Shown in pieces: positions 19,634 through 29,629 of a DNA stretch of 35,192 nt (position 1 is the first letter of the stretch; each line of letters begins with the position of its first letter). The notes below the pieces were generated by a model. The model saw nothing but the letters and a program-made list of their open reading frames with translations. It made no database searches and was not told the DNA's origin. This stretch comes from Clostridiales bacterium (GTDB lineage Bacteria > Bacillota > Clostridia > Lachnospirales > Lachnospiraceae): contig JAAVHR010000141.1 in the NCBI GenBank assembly GCA_014799595.1, forward strand, positions 1 to 35,192, read 5' to 3'. The position numbers and the translations under genes were made by a program.

Positions 19634-20851
19634 ATGAAAGAAAATTATTTAATACCAATTATTCCTTTTCACGAGCCAGTATTGGTTCGGGGGGAAGGTT
19701 CTTATGTATATGATGAAGAAGGAAAGAAACTTTTAGATCTGAATTCCGGACAATTTTGTACGGTTCTTGGACATTCCAATAAAGATTTGATAAAAGAAAT
19801 TACAAGAATCTCAGAAACTTTAGTACATACCAGTTCAGGAATGATTTCAGAGGAAGTAGTAGAAGTTTCCAAGAAGATTCATGAAATCAGTGGAAATATG
19901 GAGGCATATTCGATTTTGCTTAGCACAGGAGCAGAGTCTGTAGAATTTGCTCTTCGCTATGCAAAACATTTGAAAGGAAGAAGTGGGATAGTTTGTTTCC
20001 AAAAGGGATACCATGGTCTGACCCTTGGAACTCAAAGTGTTACTTTTGGGGGAGTTTATGCGAATCCAGAAGTGTCACATATTTTTTCAGTGCCAATTCC
20101 TGATACTTTTGCAGAAAAAGAAGAGGTGGATAACTGCCTTGCTGTTCTGGAAAAAACATTGGAAGAATATGGGAAAGAAATTGCGGGGGTGCTGATGGAA
20201 CCAATAGTTTCCGTTGGAGGCATGATTTTTCCTGTAAAAGAATATTTTACAGAAGTTAGAAAACTATGTGATGAATATGATGTATTGTTAATTTTAGATG
20301 AATGTCAGACCGGATTTGGACGAACCGGAAGCTGGTTTTACTATGAGCAGCTTGGCATTATACCAGATATGGTTGCCTGTGCGAAAGGCATAGGGCTTGG
20401 TTATCCGGTATCATTAGTAATGTTTCGGAATGGATTGGTTCCGAAAGAAGGAATGACCATGACCCACTACAGTTCTCATCAAAACGATGGATTTGCTGCT
20501 GCCATTGTAAACTTTGGTATTCAATATATCAAAGAACATAATCTGTTGGAGCGGGCAACAGAAATGGGAAATTATTTCTTAGGAAAATTAAAAGAATTAG
20601 AAAAAACGTGTCCAGTATATACCAAAGCGAGAGGACATGGTTTGATGCTTGGATTGGACTTGAAACTGGAAGGTGTGGAGAATTATCGTCCAGTGTATCA
20701 GGAATTAACAGAAAAATCAACGAAAGAAGGAGTTCTGCTTCAGGGGACAAATGGTGGACAGATTCTTCGTTTCTTACCAGACTACCTCATTCAAAAAGAG
20801 GATATTGATTTTTGTGTAGAGGTATTAAAAAAGGTAGCACCAGGTGTATAA
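19634..20851 (+). CDS. Class III PLP-dependent aminotransferase
   Basis: 405 aa; ILDECQTGFGRTGSWFYYEQLGIIPDMVACAKGIGLGYP is the typical class III aminotransferase signature. Confidence 0.85.
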   Translation: MKENYLIPIIPFHEPVLVRGEGSYVYDEEGKKLLDLNSGQFCTVLGHSNKDLIKEITRISETLVHTSSGMISEEVVEVSKKIHEISGNMEAYSILLSTGAESVEFALRYAKHLKGRSGIVCFQKGYHGLTLGTQSVTFGGVYANPEVSHIFSVPIPDTFAEKEEVDNCLAVLEKTLEEYGKEIAGVLMEPIVSVGGMIFPVKEYFTEVRKLCDEYDVLLILDECQTGFGRTGSWFYYEQLGIIPDMVACAKGIGLGYPVSLVMFRNGLVPKEGMTMTHYSSHQNDGFAAAIVNFGIQYIKEHNLLERATEMGNYFLGKLKELEKTCPVYTKARGHGLMLGLDLKLEGVENYRPVYQELTEKSTKEGVLLQGTNGGQILRFLPDYLIQKEDIDFCVEVLKKVAPGV

Positions 20852-20865
20852 GTGGAAAGTTACAC

Positions 20866-20972
20866 GTAACAGTTCAGGTAGGTCTGCACACTCCGCTGTG
20901 CAGACCGTAAAAAAGACTAAAACAGAATTGGAATTGAGCAATTTATATACGAAGCTTGCAGGGGTCTGTAAC
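20866..20972. mobile_element. MITE-like hairpin element, ~107 bp (copy D)
   Basis: GGTCTGCACA-CTCCGC-TGTGCAGACC hairpin and GTAAAAAAGACTAAAACAG; reverse-complement homolog of 34289-34421; flanks AGTTACAC (20858-20865) / AGTTATAC (20973-20980), 7/8. Confidence 0.7.
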
Positions 20973-21065
20973 AGTTATACGAATTGTAATAATAGCAGTA
21001 TGTAATCTAAAATATGAATAATCTTGATTTGGGATGGATTTAAAAAGTTTGAGAGGAATAATATT

Positions 21066-22106
21066 ATGAAAATAAAAGATAGGCACATTGGAGAGGGATA
21101 TCCTACGTATATGATTGCAGAAATGTCTGCAAATCATTGTGGAAGTAAAGAGACAGCAAAGGAAATTATCTACAAGGCAAAAGAGGCAGGAGCAGATTGT
21201 ATTAAGATTCAGACTTATACAGCAGATACTTTAACCATTGATTGCCATAACAGCTATTTTGATTTAAAAGAACCATTGTGGAAAGGGCAGAATTTATATC
21301 AGCTTTACCAAAAAGGCTATATGCCATGGGAGTGGCAGCCGGAATTAAAGGAATTGGCAGATAAAATAGGAATTGATTTTTTTTCCAGTCCCTTTGACCA
21401 TACAGCAGTAGATTTTTTGGAAGATATGGGAATAGAGTTTTATAAAATTGCCTCTTTTGAGTTAGTGGATATTCCTCTAATCAAATATGTAGCTTCTAAG
21501 GGAAAACCGCTTATTATGTCTACAGGAATGGCAACAAAGGAAGAAATCAGGGAAGCTGTAGAAACGGTAAAGAGTACAGGAAATGACCAACTTGCCCTGT
21601 TAAAATGTTCCAGTGCCTATCCTGCTATTACAGATGACATGAACCTTTGTACCATGTTAGATATGAAGGAAAGTTTTGGTGTACCAGCAGGGTTATCGGA
21701 TCATTCCCTTGGACATCTTGGGGCGGTAACGGCAGTAGCCATGGGAGCAAGTATTATTGAAAAACATTTCTGTCTGGTTCGGGAATGTGATAGTCCCGAC
21801 AGTGCATTTTCCATGACACCAGCAGAGTTCAAAGAAATGGTAACTGCAATCCGGCAGGTTGAGATGGCAAAAGGAAAAGTTTCTTATGGTTCCAGTCCGC
21901 AGGAGAAAAATAATGTAGATTTTCGTCGTTCATTATTTGTTACAAGAGATGTAAAAAAGGGAGAGATTTTCACCAAGGAAAATCTTCGATCTATTCGTCC
22001 GGGATATGGAATGCACACCAGACATTATGAAGAACTGTTAGGAAAAAAAGCATCTGTGGATATTGAAATGGGAACACCAATGAGTTGGAACTTTGTTGAA
22101 AAATAA
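21066..22106 (+). CDS. pseI: Pseudaminic acid synthase / NeuB-family synthase
   Basis: MKIKDRHIGEGYPTYMIAEMSANHCGSKETAKEIIYKAKEAGADCIKIQTY; C-terminal SAF-like domain; followed by PseF- and PseG-like genes. Confidence 0.85.
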   Translation: MKIKDRHIGEGYPTYMIAEMSANHCGSKETAKEIIYKAKEAGADCIKIQTYTADTLTIDCHNSYFDLKEPLWKGQNLYQLYQKGYMPWEWQPELKELADKIGIDFFSSPFDHTAVDFLEDMGIEFYKIASFELVDIPLIKYVASKGKPLIMSTGMATKEEIREAVETVKSTGNDQLALLKCSSAYPAITDDMNLCTMLDMKESFGVPAGLSDHSLGHLGAVTAVAMGASIIEKHFCLVRECDSPDSAFSMTPAEFKEMVTAIRQVEMAKGKVSYGSSPQEKNNVDFRRSLFVTRDVKKGEIFTKENLRSIRPGYGMHTRHYEELLGKKASVDIEMGTPMSWNFVEK

Positions 22107-22114
22107 CAAAAAAG

Positions 22115-22142
22115 GTAACTGTGCATGGTTCTGAACAGTTAC
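22115..22142. mobile_element. Minimal single-hairpin element, 28 bp (copy F)
   Basis: GTAACTGTGCATGGTTCTGAACAGTTAC; identical bar one base to the terminal hairpin of element G (34095-34122); perfect 8-bp direct repeat CAAAAAAG at 22107-22114 and 22143-22150. Confidence 0.7.
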
Positions 22143-22173
22143 CAAAAAAGTTTAGAGAAAAGGATGAAGTAAT

Positions 22174-22872
22174 ATGAAGGAACAAGCAGTTGCAATTATT
22201 ACAGCAAGAGGTGGCAGTAAACGTATTCCCGGAAAAAACAAAAAAAAGTTTTGTGGGAAACCAATTTTGGAATATTCCATAGAGGCAGCGATGCAATCAG
22301 AAATTTTTTCAGAAGTTATGGTATCTACCGATGATGAAGAGATTAAGGAAATAGCACTTTCCAAAGGTGCAAAGGTGCCGTTTATGCGGAGTGAAAAAAC
22401 TGCTAACGATTTTGCTCCTACCATAGAAGTACTTAAAGAGGTTTTGGAAGAATATGGAAGGGTTGGGAGAAGTTTTGACTATATGGCGTGTCTTTATCCC
22501 ACAGCACCTTTTGTGACACCAGAAAAATTAAGAAGAGCCTTTTCTTTACTGAAAGAAAGAGATGCTACGCAGGTGATGCCAGTGGTTGGTTTTTCTTTTC
22601 CGCCTCTTCGTGGTATGGTGATTGAAAAAGATGAGTTAGTGATGAAATGGCCAGAACACCGTTATACCAGATCACAGGATTTGGAGGTTTTGTATCATGA
22701 TTGTGGCCAGTTTTATTTTTATAATGTGGAGAAGTTTCTGGCGGTCGGCGGACGGGTGAAAAGTGATATTGTACCATTAATTATGCCGGAACTTGAGGTG
22801 CAGGATATTGATAATGAAAGTGACTGGAAAATTGCAGAAATAAAATATCAATTGATGAAAGAGAATAAATAA
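22174..22872 (+). CDS. pseF: Acylneuraminate/pseudaminic acid cytidylyltransferase
   Basis: AIITARGGSKRIPGKNKKKFCGKPILEYSIEAA; CMP-sugar synthetase signature; gene order. Confidence 0.85.
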   Translation: MKEQAVAIITARGGSKRIPGKNKKKFCGKPILEYSIEAAMQSEIFSEVMVSTDDEEIKEIALSKGAKVPFMRSEKTANDFAPTIEVLKEVLEEYGRVGRSFDYMACLYPTAPFVTPEKLRRAFSLLKERDATQVMPVVGFSFPPLRGMVIEKDELVMKWPEHRYTRSQDLEVLYHDCGQFYFYNVEKFLAVGGRVKSDIVPLIMPELEVQDIDNESDWKIAEIKYQLMKENK

Positions 22873-22873
22873 A

Positions 22874-23965
22874 ATGAATAAAAGAATTACATTTATTACA
22901 CATGGAAGCAAACAGTTGGGAATGGGGCATGTCATGCGATGTTGTTCTTTGGCAGAAGCCTTCCGGCAAAATGGCTGGGAGGTTTTCTTTATCAGTAAGT
23001 TTTATCTGGGAGGAACATGGATAAAGCAAAAAGGATTTTCTGTGGAGATCTTGGAAAAGCAAGAGCCAAAAAAACAATGTCAGAATTTTGATTTTGGAAA
23101 AGAGGAGGAGTTAGAGCCGGATATAGAATGGATGTCACCTTTTCTTCAAGAACAAAATCCAGATGTCATATTTTTGGACAGCTATAATGTCAATACCTGG
23201 TTTTTTCACAGATTAAAAGAATTTACTAAGTGTCTGGTTTATCTGGATGATTTGGCAGCATGGGATTATCCAGTAGATATGATTTTGAATCCTAATGTGG
23301 ATGCAGAAGAAAAAGGATATACACAATTTCATAAACAAAAGAAACGTATGCTTGGTTCAAAGTATAGTCTGCTCAGGGAAGAATTTTCAAGTCTTCCGAA
23401 ACGTAAGGCAAAGAGGGAAATAGAAAATATTTTGATTACTACTGGAGCTGCAGATCCCCAAAATATGACTGGGGTTTTTTTAGAATTGTGTCAGAAGACA
23501 TCTCCTAAATCAGTTTGTCATTTAATTATTGGAAACGCTTTTCAAAAACAGGAGGAATGGAAGAACGTGGAATCTGATAGAATAAGAATTTACCAGTCTC
23601 CAAAAGCTATGTCGGAAATTATGTTACAATGTGATATGGCAATTTCAGCAGGGGGAAGTACGGTGTATGAACTGGCAGCTTGTGGTGTGCCAACATTAGC
23701 GTTCTTATATAGTGAAAACCAGCAAGGAGTAGTAGAATATTTGTCCCAAAGAGGATACTTGGGGAATATTGGAGATTACAAACTCCTAAGACAAAAAGAC
23801 AAGAATGCTCTGGAGCATTTTTCACTGCAATGGAATGAGATGATGAATCAGAAAAAAAGGCAGTTTATAATAGAGAAACAACAAAGTTTGTTTGATGGAA
23901 AAGGCAGAAATCGGGTGGTAAAAGAGATAGATAAATTTCTTGAGACGATGATTGCAGACAGGTAA
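22874..23965 (+). CDS. pseG: UDP-2,4-diacetamido-2,4,6-trideoxy-beta-L-altropyranose hydrolase-like
   Basis: FITHGSKQLGMGHVMRCCSLAEAFRQNGWEVFFIS and MAISAGGSTVYELAACGVPTLAF, PseG-type signatures. Confidence 0.85.
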   Translation: MNKRITFITHGSKQLGMGHVMRCCSLAEAFRQNGWEVFFISKFYLGGTWIKQKGFSVEILEKQEPKKQCQNFDFGKEEELEPDIEWMSPFLQEQNPDVIFLDSYNVNTWFFHRLKEFTKCLVYLDDLAAWDYPVDMILNPNVDAEEKGYTQFHKQKKRMLGSKYSLLREEFSSLPKRKAKREIENILITTGAADPQNMTGVFLELCQKTSPKSVCHLIIGNAFQKQEEWKNVESDRIRIYQSPKAMSEIMLQCDMAISAGGSTVYELAACGVPTLAFLYSENQQGVVEYLSQRGYLGNIGDYKLLRQKDKNALEHFSLQWNEMMNQKKRQFIIEKQQSLFDGKGRNRVVKEIDKFLETMIADR

Positions 23966-24209
23966 CACTGCCAAGTGGTTTCTATCAGTGATAGTAGTGG
24001 TCTGTAATATAAGTCGTGAATAATTGTGGATAAAATAAGGAAATGTTGATGAATGTATAAGAAAAAACAGTTGTTTTTTATAAATTCTGTAGAGAAAAAA
24101 CAGAGAAGTACAAAAAAACTACAAAAAAAAATGTTACAATATTTTTGTAGCAAATTGGTATTCATACAGATACCATCAAGGAAGAAATAAAAATAGAAAG
24201 GAAGATTGT

Positions 24210-25916
24210 ATGAAGAAAAGGATAAAAAAAGCTTGTGCAGTAACGATGCTTGGAACACTTCTAGTAGGTAGTATTCCTATGTATCAAGGATTCGCAGCAA
24301 CAAAGAATCTGAAAGTAAATAGTAAAAATATCACATTAGCTGTGGGAGAAAAAAAGACTCTCTCTGCCAACATGACAGCTACCTTTAAGACTTCAAATAA
24401 AAAGGTAGTCAGTTTAAAAAATGTAAAGAAAAAGAAATGTACTTTAGTAGCTAAAAAACAAGGTAACTGTACCATTACTGTAAAAGCAAAGAATAAAAAA
24501 ACAATTAAAGTTAAGATTAAAGTAAAGAAAAAATCTCCTAAGGTAACTGTAAAACCAGTTGTTACAGTGTTACCTACAGCAACTTCTACAATAATACCAA
24601 TGCCAACAGCGGACAAAACAGATACACCAGCAAATACCACGATACCACAGGAGACAGAAAGTGTAAAAGAAGATACAGATACTATAGGTGGAAAAGTCAA
24701 TAATTTAGGGTATAACTTATCAAAGCTATTAGCACAGACAGAGGAAAAAGATGGAAACCGAGTGATTTCTTCTTACAGTATTTTAATGGCATTGACCATG
24801 TTAGACAATGGAGCGAATGGAGAAACTAAAGCAGAGATTGAAAAAGCACTTGGGATTACGGATTTAGATGCATGGAATGAAGAATTTAGCAAATACTTCA
24901 AGAATAATTGTAATGATACTATACAAAATCATGATGTAAATGAAAAAGACGATCCTAATAATAAATTGTATTACAAAGATTTACGTTTTAAGCCAGAATT
25001 AAGTTGTGCAAATTCTTTTTGGTATAATGATAGCCAATTTTCTTTTGACAGCAAGGTACAACAGGATTATATGGATAAGATAAAGACAAATTATCTGGCA
25101 CAATGTATGCCATTGGATTTCTCAAACCCAAAGAGAAATCCGAAAGATGATATAAACCAATGGGTGGAAGAGAAAACCAACCAGAAAATTAAAAATTTAT
25201 TGTCTGATGATTTAATAAAGAATGAAACAGAAGCTGTATTAGTAAATACTTTGTATTTTAATGGCTGTTGGGACAATACTTTTGATGACTACAGAACCCG
25301 TGAAAAGGACTTCTATGGAAAAAATAAAACTACAAAAGTTGATATGATGCAGCAGTCAGAAGAATATTATTCCTATTATGAACAAGGTTCCATTATGGGA
25401 TTAGAATTACCATTTTATGGTGATAGTGATTTAGTGATGGATGTGATTACATCAAAAGAGCAGACCGAAGACGGAATATCACTTTATGAGCAAATGTCTA
25501 ACACGGAGAAAAATGAATTTTATCAATCATTGGGAAATGCAAAAGAACAGCTTGTGAATTTACAGTTACCAAAATTCAAATTAGAATATGGAACAGTGAA
25601 TATAACAAACCAATTGAAAGAACTGGGAATGAAACAGGCATTTGATAAAGATTATGCAGATTTTCCGGGAATGCGGGGAGAAAATATAGACAATATTTAT
25701 GTGGATAGTGTGATACATAAGGCAGTCATTGAGGTAGGAGAATCAGGAGCAACTGCTGCGGCAGCAACCGCAATCATTATGGAGAATGCAACTGCGATTG
25801 ATCCATCGAAGAAGCCTGCACCAATTGAGTTTAATGTAAACCGTCCATTTGTGTTTGCAATCAGGGATAAGCAAACAAATATGATTTACTTTATGGGACA
25901 GATTAATAATTTGTAG
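24210..25916 (+). CDS. Secreted serpin with N-terminal Ig-like (BIG2-like) domain
   Basis: Signal peptide; KNLKVNSKNITLAVGEKKTLSA Ig-like; serpin hinge EVGESGATAAAATAIIMENATA and C-terminal FNVNRPFVFAIRDKQTNMIYFMGQI. Confidence 0.9.
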   Translation: MKKRIKKACAVTMLGTLLVGSIPMYQGFAATKNLKVNSKNITLAVGEKKTLSANMTATFKTSNKKVVSLKNVKKKKCTLVAKKQGNCTITVKAKNKKTIKVKIKVKKKSPKVTVKPVVTVLPTATSTIIPMPTADKTDTPANTTIPQETESVKEDTDTIGGKVNNLGYNLSKLLAQTEEKDGNRVISSYSILMALTMLDNGANGETKAEIEKALGITDLDAWNEEFSKYFKNNCNDTIQNHDVNEKDDPNNKLYYKDLRFKPELSCANSFWYNDSQFSFDSKVQQDYMDKIKTNYLAQCMPLDFSNPKRNPKDDINQWVEEKTNQKIKNLLSDDLIKNETEAVLVNTLYFNGCWDNTFDDYRTREKDFYGKNKTTKVDMMQQSEEYYSYYEQGSIMGLELPFYGDSDLVMDVITSKEQTEDGISLYEQMSNTEKNEFYQSLGNAKEQLVNLQLPKFKLEYGTVNITNQLKELGMKQAFDKDYADFPGMRGENIDNIYVDSVIHKAVIEVGESGATAAAATAIIMENATAIDPSKKPAPIEFNVNRPFVFAIRDKQTNMIYFMGQINNL

Positions 25917-25983
25917 CAACCGTTTAGAAAAAGTAAAACGGATATATAAATAGTTAGATATGGTAGAGAGGAAATGTGAAAAC

Positions 25984-27000
25984 ATGATGGGTTTCAAAAG
26001 AGTTTCTGCACTAATGGTAGCAGGAGTGATAGGAATTACATATACATGTAGCGGTGTGCCAGTAATATATGCAATGAATGGGAAAAATACTTCTTATTAT
26101 ACAGTAGAATCTGGATTTGCTACTGTAATGGAGGAAGGAATTACAACTCTAAAAGATATTTCAGAAATGGAAGATGCTATAAAAACAGTGAATCTGGAAG
26201 GAGTCATGGGAACAGAGTTTCCTATGGAAACAGCAACCCAAGGAGCTGTTATGGAAACAAAGACTCCAGAAGAGACTATGTTTCCTGGGAATACCAAGCC
26301 GCCATTTGAAGAGCCTGCAAAAACACCAGTAATTCCTGTACATACTGAGGAATCTGTTAAAACCTCTTCACCAATAACTACCTTTTCACCAGAGGTAACA
26401 GATATACCAATAAAAACTACATTACCAATTAACACAACAACTGCACCAAGTAACAACACAGCAACAACAGAAAAACCGGACTCAAATATTAATGAACAGT
26501 ATTGCAGAATAACCTATCAGCTAAATGGCGGAAAAAATCATAAAAATAATCCCATTAAAGTAAAGAAAAAAGGTGTAAGTGTGGTATTAAATGCACCTAG
26601 TAAAGCAAAATATACTTTTGTTGGCTGGTATACAGATACAAAATATACCAACAAAGTTACCACTGTTGGAAATACCTCTTTATCTTTTCTAACTCTTTAT
26701 GCAAAATGGAAGAAGGTAACAGTAAAACAGGTAATGTTTTCGGTAGTAAAGAAAAAGGGAACAGACAGTATCCTTGTGAAAGTAAAAAAAGAAAATGGAG
26801 TAAAAGGATTTGAATATGTGTATGCTAAGGACTCATGTTTCAAACGAAAATACCGGCTTCGTACCAAAAAGAATCCCAAAACCCTGTCAAAACTTACGAA
26901 GAAAAAAACATATTATATAAAAGTGCGTGCCTATAAGCTGGATTCTACTGGAAAAAAGATATATGGTACTTATAGTAGGATAAGGAAGGTAAAATTGTAA
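25984..27000 (+). CDS. Secreted protein with Thr/Pro-rich linker and InlB-type (Listeria-Bacteroides) repeat
   Basis: Signal-like N-terminus; ITYQLNGGKNHKNNPIKVKKKG..YTFVGWYTDTKYTNKVTTV..LTLYAKWKK repeat. Confidence 0.8.
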   Translation: MMGFKRVSALMVAGVIGITYTCSGVPVIYAMNGKNTSYYTVESGFATVMEEGITTLKDISEMEDAIKTVNLEGVMGTEFPMETATQGAVMETKTPEETMFPGNTKPPFEEPAKTPVIPVHTEESVKTSSPITTFSPEVTDIPIKTTLPINTTTAPSNNTATTEKPDSNINEQYCRITYQLNGGKNHKNNPIKVKKKGVSVVLNAPSKAKYTFVGWYTDTKYTNKVTTVGNTSLSFLTLYAKWKKVTVKQVMFSVVKKKGTDSILVKVKKENGVKGFEYVYAKDSCFKRKYRLRTKKNPKTLSKLTKKKTYYIKVRAYKLDSTGKKIYGTYSRIRKVKL

Positions 27001-27028
27001 ATCTGGTGCAATTTGCAGATTAACTTCC

Positions 27029-27052
27029 AGCCAGTGGAGCGACTGGCTGGGG
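27029..27052. repeat. Intergenic hairpin
   Basis: CCAGCCAGT...ACTGGCTGG followed by GGGTGAACAGG, resembling a decayed end of the GTGAACAGTAAC family. Confidence 0.35.
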
Positions 27053-27096
27053 GTGAACAGGAATTAGAAATTACAAAGGGGAATGGATGGTAGAAA

Positions 27097-27768
27097 ATGG
27101 AAAGAAGATTACTGATTGTAGAAGATGAAAGAAAAATAAGAAATCTCATCCGGGATTATTTTGAAATGAAGGGTTATGAAGTTTTAGAAGCGGAGAATGG
27201 CAAGGAAGCATTAGAAATTACAGCAAAGGACAAAGTTGATATTGTATTTTTGGATATCATGATGCCAGGAATGGACGGAATGATGGTTTGTCAGGAAATA
27301 AGAAAAGAAAATGATATGCCAATTTTATTCCTTACCGCACTGTATGATGAAGAAAGCAAGCTAAAGGGATATTCCAGCGGAGCAGATGATTATGTGACAA
27401 AACCTTTTTCGCTGGAGGTTCTCTTGGCAAAAACAGAGGCTTTATTAAAACGGTATAAGGGAAATGTTAACCACAAAAATTTTTTGGAGTCAAAAGGACT
27501 AAAATTGGATATCCGGAGTAGAATTCTTCTAATAGAAGGAAAAGAAGTTTTTCTTGCAGCAAAAGAGTTTGATATTTTGCAGTTATTCTTGGAACATAAA
27601 GGACAAGTGATTTCCAGAGATCAGATTTTAGATCGTGTATGGGGAGAGGAATATTATGGATATGACAGAACTGTAGATACCCATATAAAAAAATTAAGAA
27701 AGGCAATTGGAGATAGTGCAAAATGCCTGCAAACCATTTACAAAGCAGGATATATTTGGAAGGAGTAA
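27097..27768 (+). CDS. OmpR-family response regulator
   Basis: LLIVEDERKIRNLIRDYFEMKGY, DIVFLDIMMPGMDG receiver; winged-helix C-terminus VISRDQILDRVWGEEYYGYDRTVDTHIKKLRKAIG. Confidence 0.95.
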   Translation: MERRLLIVEDERKIRNLIRDYFEMKGYEVLEAENGKEALEITAKDKVDIVFLDIMMPGMDGMMVCQEIRKENDMPILFLTALYDEESKLKGYSSGADDYVTKPFSLEVLLAKTEALLKRYKGNVNHKNFLESKGLKLDIRSRILLIEGKEVFLAAKEFDILQLFLEHKGQVISRDQILDRVWGEEYYGYDRTVDTHIKKLRKAIGDSAKCLQTIYKAGYIWKE

Positions 27769-27772
27769 TAAG

Positions 27773-29464
27773 ATGAGAAAAAAAAGGTGGCATGGAAATG
27801 TATTCATTTTAATTTCTCTGATACTCCTTCTTGTTTTTTGTCTTGGGTTAGGTGGAATGACCTATATTGACAGTCAGGCTGTGAAAAAAGAAATGGAAGA
27901 AAGAATAGAGAAAGCAGATAGGAAGTGTAAGAAACTTCTTCGGGAATTTGAAAGTGGAGAAAATAATATAGAAGAAGATATGTTTTATTTTTCTCAGGAA
28001 ATGGAAAATATTTATGATATTATTCAAGGGGAAAACATTGGCTTTTATGGAAAAATAGAGGGAGATACAGGAGAAATCATTTACGAAAATGGGGATAAAG
28101 TCTTTTATCATGTTTATGAACAATATGAAGATGAAGAAGGCGATACTGTCTTTGCAGAAACAGAACAGAAAATATTAAATTTATCAAATTATTTGAATTT
28201 TAAAGAAATAGAAGAAATTGCCCATCTATATAAGGGACAGGAAGAAGCAGCAATCGCAGTAGAAGGTTATGTAGATGGCGTTTATATTGTGCCAACAAAG
28301 ATAATGGTTTTAGGAAGCAGCTTGGATGCAGATTATGAAGAAGGAAACTATCCTGCATGGAAAGATAAGAATGGTAATCATTTTTATGCTCAAGTAGGAG
28401 ATAATGTGAAATATTATGTGAGAAAGACATACAAGTATGATGTGGGAAAAGGGGATATGAAGCCTTTTGTTCAAGACACAGTTTTGGAATGTGAATTTTC
28501 TTTTCTGCAGGAAAGTGAAGAAGATAATGAAATGGTGAGTTTAAGAACAGAGTGCCAAAAACTTGCAAAAAATAAAGGTGTCACTAATAAAACAGGTATT
28601 CAAAAGATACAAAAGAGAAATGAAATTTCCTTGAAGGAAACAGGAAACCAGATGATATATACTTTTATAGCATATCCTCTTCAAATTGCTATTGAACATT
28701 TAAAATTAGTTTATGTATTTGCGGCAATCATATATGTTTTGGTATGTTATGTGATTTTCATGGTGATTCATACCAATATACGCAAGCAGCAGACTATCAA
28801 TAAGAACCAAAAGATGCTGACGAGGGCAATTGCCCACGAACTGAAAACACCTCTTAGTATTATTCAAGGATATTGTGAAGGGCTGCAAAACCAGAAGTCA
28901 GAAGAAAAAAAGAAAGAGTATACAGATATTATTATTGAGGAAAGTAAGGAAATGAATGAACTGGTATTGGATATGCTGGAATTATCTAAACTGGAAAATC
29001 AGGCTTATACTCTGGATATAGAAGAAATTGAACTAGTAGAGTTGACGCATGTAGTAATACAGCAATATGAAAATTTTATAAAAGAAAAACAGATTCATTT
29101 GGAATTTTGTGGGGAAGATAGTTTGATTATAAATGGAGATTTATCAGGCATGAGGAAAGTGATTTCTAATCTGATATCAAATGGAATGAAGCATACCCAT
29201 ATAGAAGGTGTGATACGGGTCACATTTGGTTATCATAAGAAAAAACCAGAAATCCGGTTCTTTAATAATGGAGCAAAGATAGAGGAAAATATAAGGAAGC
29301 ATATTTGGGAAGGCTATTACAAGTCTAATGAAAATAATGGGAAAATGCTCCGTAGCAGTGGGTTAGGTCTCACTATAGTTGGACATATTTTAAAGCTTCA
29401 TCACTGGAAATACGGATGTGAAAACTTGGAAGATGGTGTGGAATTCTGGATAAGGGAGAGATAG
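27773..29464 (+). CDS. Membrane sensor histidine kinase
   Basis: ORF 27707..29464, start set to ATG 27773; RAIAHELKTPLSIIQGYCEGL H-box; SSGLGLTIVGHILKLH G-box. Confidence 0.93.
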   Translation: MRKKRWHGNVFILISLILLLVFCLGLGGMTYIDSQAVKKEMEERIEKADRKCKKLLREFESGENNIEEDMFYFSQEMENIYDIIQGENIGFYGKIEGDTGEIIYENGDKVFYHVYEQYEDEEGDTVFAETEQKILNLSNYLNFKEIEEIAHLYKGQEEAAIAVEGYVDGVYIVPTKIMVLGSSLDADYEEGNYPAWKDKNGNHFYAQVGDNVKYYVRKTYKYDVGKGDMKPFVQDTVLECEFSFLQESEEDNEMVSLRTECQKLAKNKGVTNKTGIQKIQKRNEISLKETGNQMIYTFIAYPLQIAIEHLKLVYVFAAIIYVLVCYVIFMVIHTNIRKQQTINKNQKMLTRAIAHELKTPLSIIQGYCEGLQNQKSEEKKKEYTDIIIEESKEMNELVLDMLELSKLENQAYTLDIEEIELVELTHVVIQQYENFIKEKQIHLEFCGEDSLIINGDLSGMRKVISNLISNGMKHTHIEGVIRVTFGYHKKKPEIRFFNNGAKIEENIRKHIWEGYYKSNENNGKMLRSSGLGLTIVGHILKLHHWKYGCENLEDGVEFWIRER

Positions 29465-29609
29465 GTTACTATTCACACCTACGGTGCAAACAGTAACAGA
29501 ATCCAGCCTATTTATAATTCGCCTTCGGCGAAAGGCTGGATTCTTCTGTACTACTACTTATTCTTACGCACTTTGCAGCAAGTGCAAAGTGCTACCTGTG
29601 AATAGTAAC
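29465..29609. mobile_element. MITE-like modular hairpin element, 145 bp (copy I)
   Basis: GTTACTATTCAC...GTGAATAGTAAC ends; internal GAATCCAGCC..GGCTGGATTC and GCACTTTGCA-GCAAG-TGCAAAGTGC; perfect 8-bp direct repeat AGAGATAG at 29457-29464 and 29610-29617. Confidence 0.9.
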
Positions 29610-29629
29610 AGAGATAGTACAGTCATAAG

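Noticed and set aside
24284-24700. 138-aa minus-strand ORF (Phe/Val-rich)
   Set aside because: Antisense of the Lys/Thr-rich Ig-like domain and linker of the serpin gene.
26997-27065. Possible further member of the GTTAC element family
   Set aside because: A hairpin and GGGTGAACAGG are present, but I found no matching second end or 8-bp flanking repeat.
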